From Mimachlamys varia (lineage: Eukaryota; Mollusca; Bivalvia; Pectinida; Pectinidae): DNA of 64,000 bases. The stretch covers positions 4,030,001-4,094,000 of the forward strand of contig OX392529.1 in the NCBI GenBank assembly GCA_947623455.1, in the 5' to 3' direction. This document shows positions 62,433-64,000 of this stretch, one piece after another; the stretch's first letter is position 1; every line of letters starts with the position of its first letter. The notes beneath the pieces were generated by a model that was not told where the DNA came from, searched no databases, and saw nothing but the letters and a program-made list of their open reading frames with translations. The position numbers and the translations under genes were made by a program.

Positions 62433-64000
62433 GTTAGTGTTTATTTCGAGGTTGTTACTATCAAAATCTGTCTCCATCACGCTTAAATATTGAGATGCTA
62501 GTTGATATACAGGAATAAATACGTTCATTGAAGTATGAGGTATTTGATTCCTCACTTATTTAAGATTAAGGTTATTCTATTTTTGTATAAAACTCGAAAG
62601 GCCGAACGTGTTGAGCATACTTGGAACTTTTCTCTTGGGTCTCGTACAAGACTGTCTATTCGATATATCAATTCAGACACCATTAACTATAGATGTAATT
62701 CCTCTTTGTATTTTAACGGATTTTGTCACGTACACGAGTGTTGAGTCCCCGATGTGGAGATGTAATTACCCGTAAACATCATTCCTGATGGAGGGTGTAC
62801 CCTAAAAGAAGAAACATGAACGTTTCCTATTGTAAATAGGAAACGTTCTCTGTCGCACAATTTGATAGTTGTGGACAGACCGGTTCGTGACGTCTTTCAT
62901 CTATTTAGCTTTTGGGGGATAAAACACGACGAACTTTTTAAATGAAAACAGTGCATTGCTTGCTCTAGGTGTTCTTATCCCGAGAAAACTTATTTGCAAC
63001 ACGTACACAGGGTTCACCCTAGACCTTGGGAACAATGAGAGAAATAATCTCCCTTACCTAATTTGAGTGAGATTTTTCATATATGGATGGGATTTTTGGT
63101 ATTATGACACGTAATTTAGTATGAATTGATAGGAATACTATAAGTTCATAACAATTACATTTATTAAGTCAATAAATAAATAACACAAGGTACAGTAATT
63201 GGGTTTCCTGATCTTTTGTTTATTTTATTTCCTGGAGAAAATCGTCCTTGTTTGTGATTTTAACTCTGTCATATGCAGGCCTAATTAAAGTTAAAATTCC
63301 TCCAAAATCAACATTTCCTAATATAACATTAAAATTGCTACTAAACATCAATAGCATTGACATCGTCACGGATACAGTCAGTACCGTTGGCCTATTGGCC
63401 CCAGCACCGGTGGAGTCATTTCCTCTCTCAACCATCTACTTGTTTTCCATGGATTCATCATTGGTTAATGTTAATTTAATGAACTAAGACATCCCTGGCT
63501 GTTTGATCAACTTTCAATACTGTTTCTGGAGGCATTAACTACTTACATTTCCCCCCAATCGCAACCTGTCACAAATTTACAGACACCTGTACCTTTGTGT
63601 TTGCGTGGTGGCTTTGTCATCTAAACGTTTGAATTGCAAGTGATTGAGAAACAAGCGTCGTTGAGACTATGACTGGTACACACTATCATTAGGATTTGCA
63701 GACAGGAATACTTCTGGAACTACGATCCGTATTATTGATCGATGTAGGTATCCACTATACCTGAATTTTGGCTTGCACGTTTTTTTCTCGTTTTAGGACA
63801 GACTTTAACGCGATTTATAAGAAAATACAGCGAGAATCGCGCGAAATCGCGCCCAAAAGTGAACCCTGCGTACATGTTGTTTCCCCCATGCCAAGCATAC
63901 CACCAAATGCTTGAAACAACAGAAAAGAGAGACCGTATGCCCAGATCACAGTTCTAACCTAGTATCCTGAACTCTTTGAAGCTCAACCGGTTGAGCTATC
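62433..64000. other. Putative intron 1 of the plus-strand gene / unannotated right end
   Basis: No ribosomal protein coding exon is recognisable. Open frames at 63220-63487 on both strands overlap and show no family resemblance. A tRNA box A-like GATAGCTCAACCGG reads on the minus strand at the last bases, perhaps the edge of a tRNA-derived repeat. Confidence 0.4.
62818..62848. other. Perfect 14-bp hairpin with 3-nt loop
   Basis: GAACGTTTCCTATT and AATAGGAAACGTTC flank GTA. A perfect inverted repeat of this length is unlikely by chance in AT-rich sequence. It may be a small foldback remnant or a structured element; function unknown. Confidence 0.6.

Noticed and set aside
63220..63487. Overlapping 71- and 79-residue frames on opposite strands
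   Set aside because: No homology recognised and no splice or promoter signals that favour either.

Overview
This is animal nuclear DNA, almost certainly from a bivalve mollusc. The reasons are long-intron genes, non-LTR retrotransposons, short dispersed elements of the kind abundant in bivalve genomes (27.2-28.3 kb and 60.3-60.9 kb), an intronless nicotinic-type receptor gene, and an extreme load of intronic minisatellites. The species is not determined; a scallop-like bivalve is a guess.

Two multi-exon genes lie on the minus strand and can be rebuilt exon by exon. (1) A DDAH-family gene (1061-22961): 5 exons, 855 coding nt, 284 residues. It keeps the family fold and length but has lost the catalytic His and Cys. 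(2) VPS52, a GARP/EARP tethering-complex subunit (32018-62313): 19 exons, 2106 coding nt, 701 residues, complete. Two of its introns carry U12-type (minor spliceosome) signals, one of them AT-AC. About 116 bp upstream of the VPS52 ATG, on the plus strand, is a pyrimidine-tract promoter followed by an ATG and at once a splice donor. By synteny with vertebrates this is probably the first coding exon of RPS18, whose remainder lies outside the window. Nested in DDAH intron 2, on the opposite strand, is an intact intronless Cys-loop receptor (11647-13083).

Mobile DNA: a young 5'-truncated Tx1/L1-like element with an 11-bp target duplication and poly(A) tail (15358-18562), inserted in a 101-bp tandem array; a decayed CR1/Jockey-type LINE (about 23700-27185) interrupted by a 438-bp long-TIR MITE with a 9-bp target duplication; several foldback elements; and a tRNA-derived repeat.

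About half of the window is tandem repeat. The arrays are not placed at random. In at least 8 of the 22 introns the repeat unit spans the authentic exon/intron junction: it holds the last few to 57 nt of the exon plus the GT donor, copied from a few times to nearly 90 times into the intron. Four more arrays start within about 30 nt of a donor, and one small array copies a 3' splice site. The result is hundreds of near-consensus decoy 5' splice sites. At VPS52 exon 13 the 63-bp unit (57 exonic + 6 intronic nt) keeps one reading frame open for 2 kb, so each alternative donor would add exactly 21 residues. This donor-anchored minisatellite class is the most unusual thing in the window.
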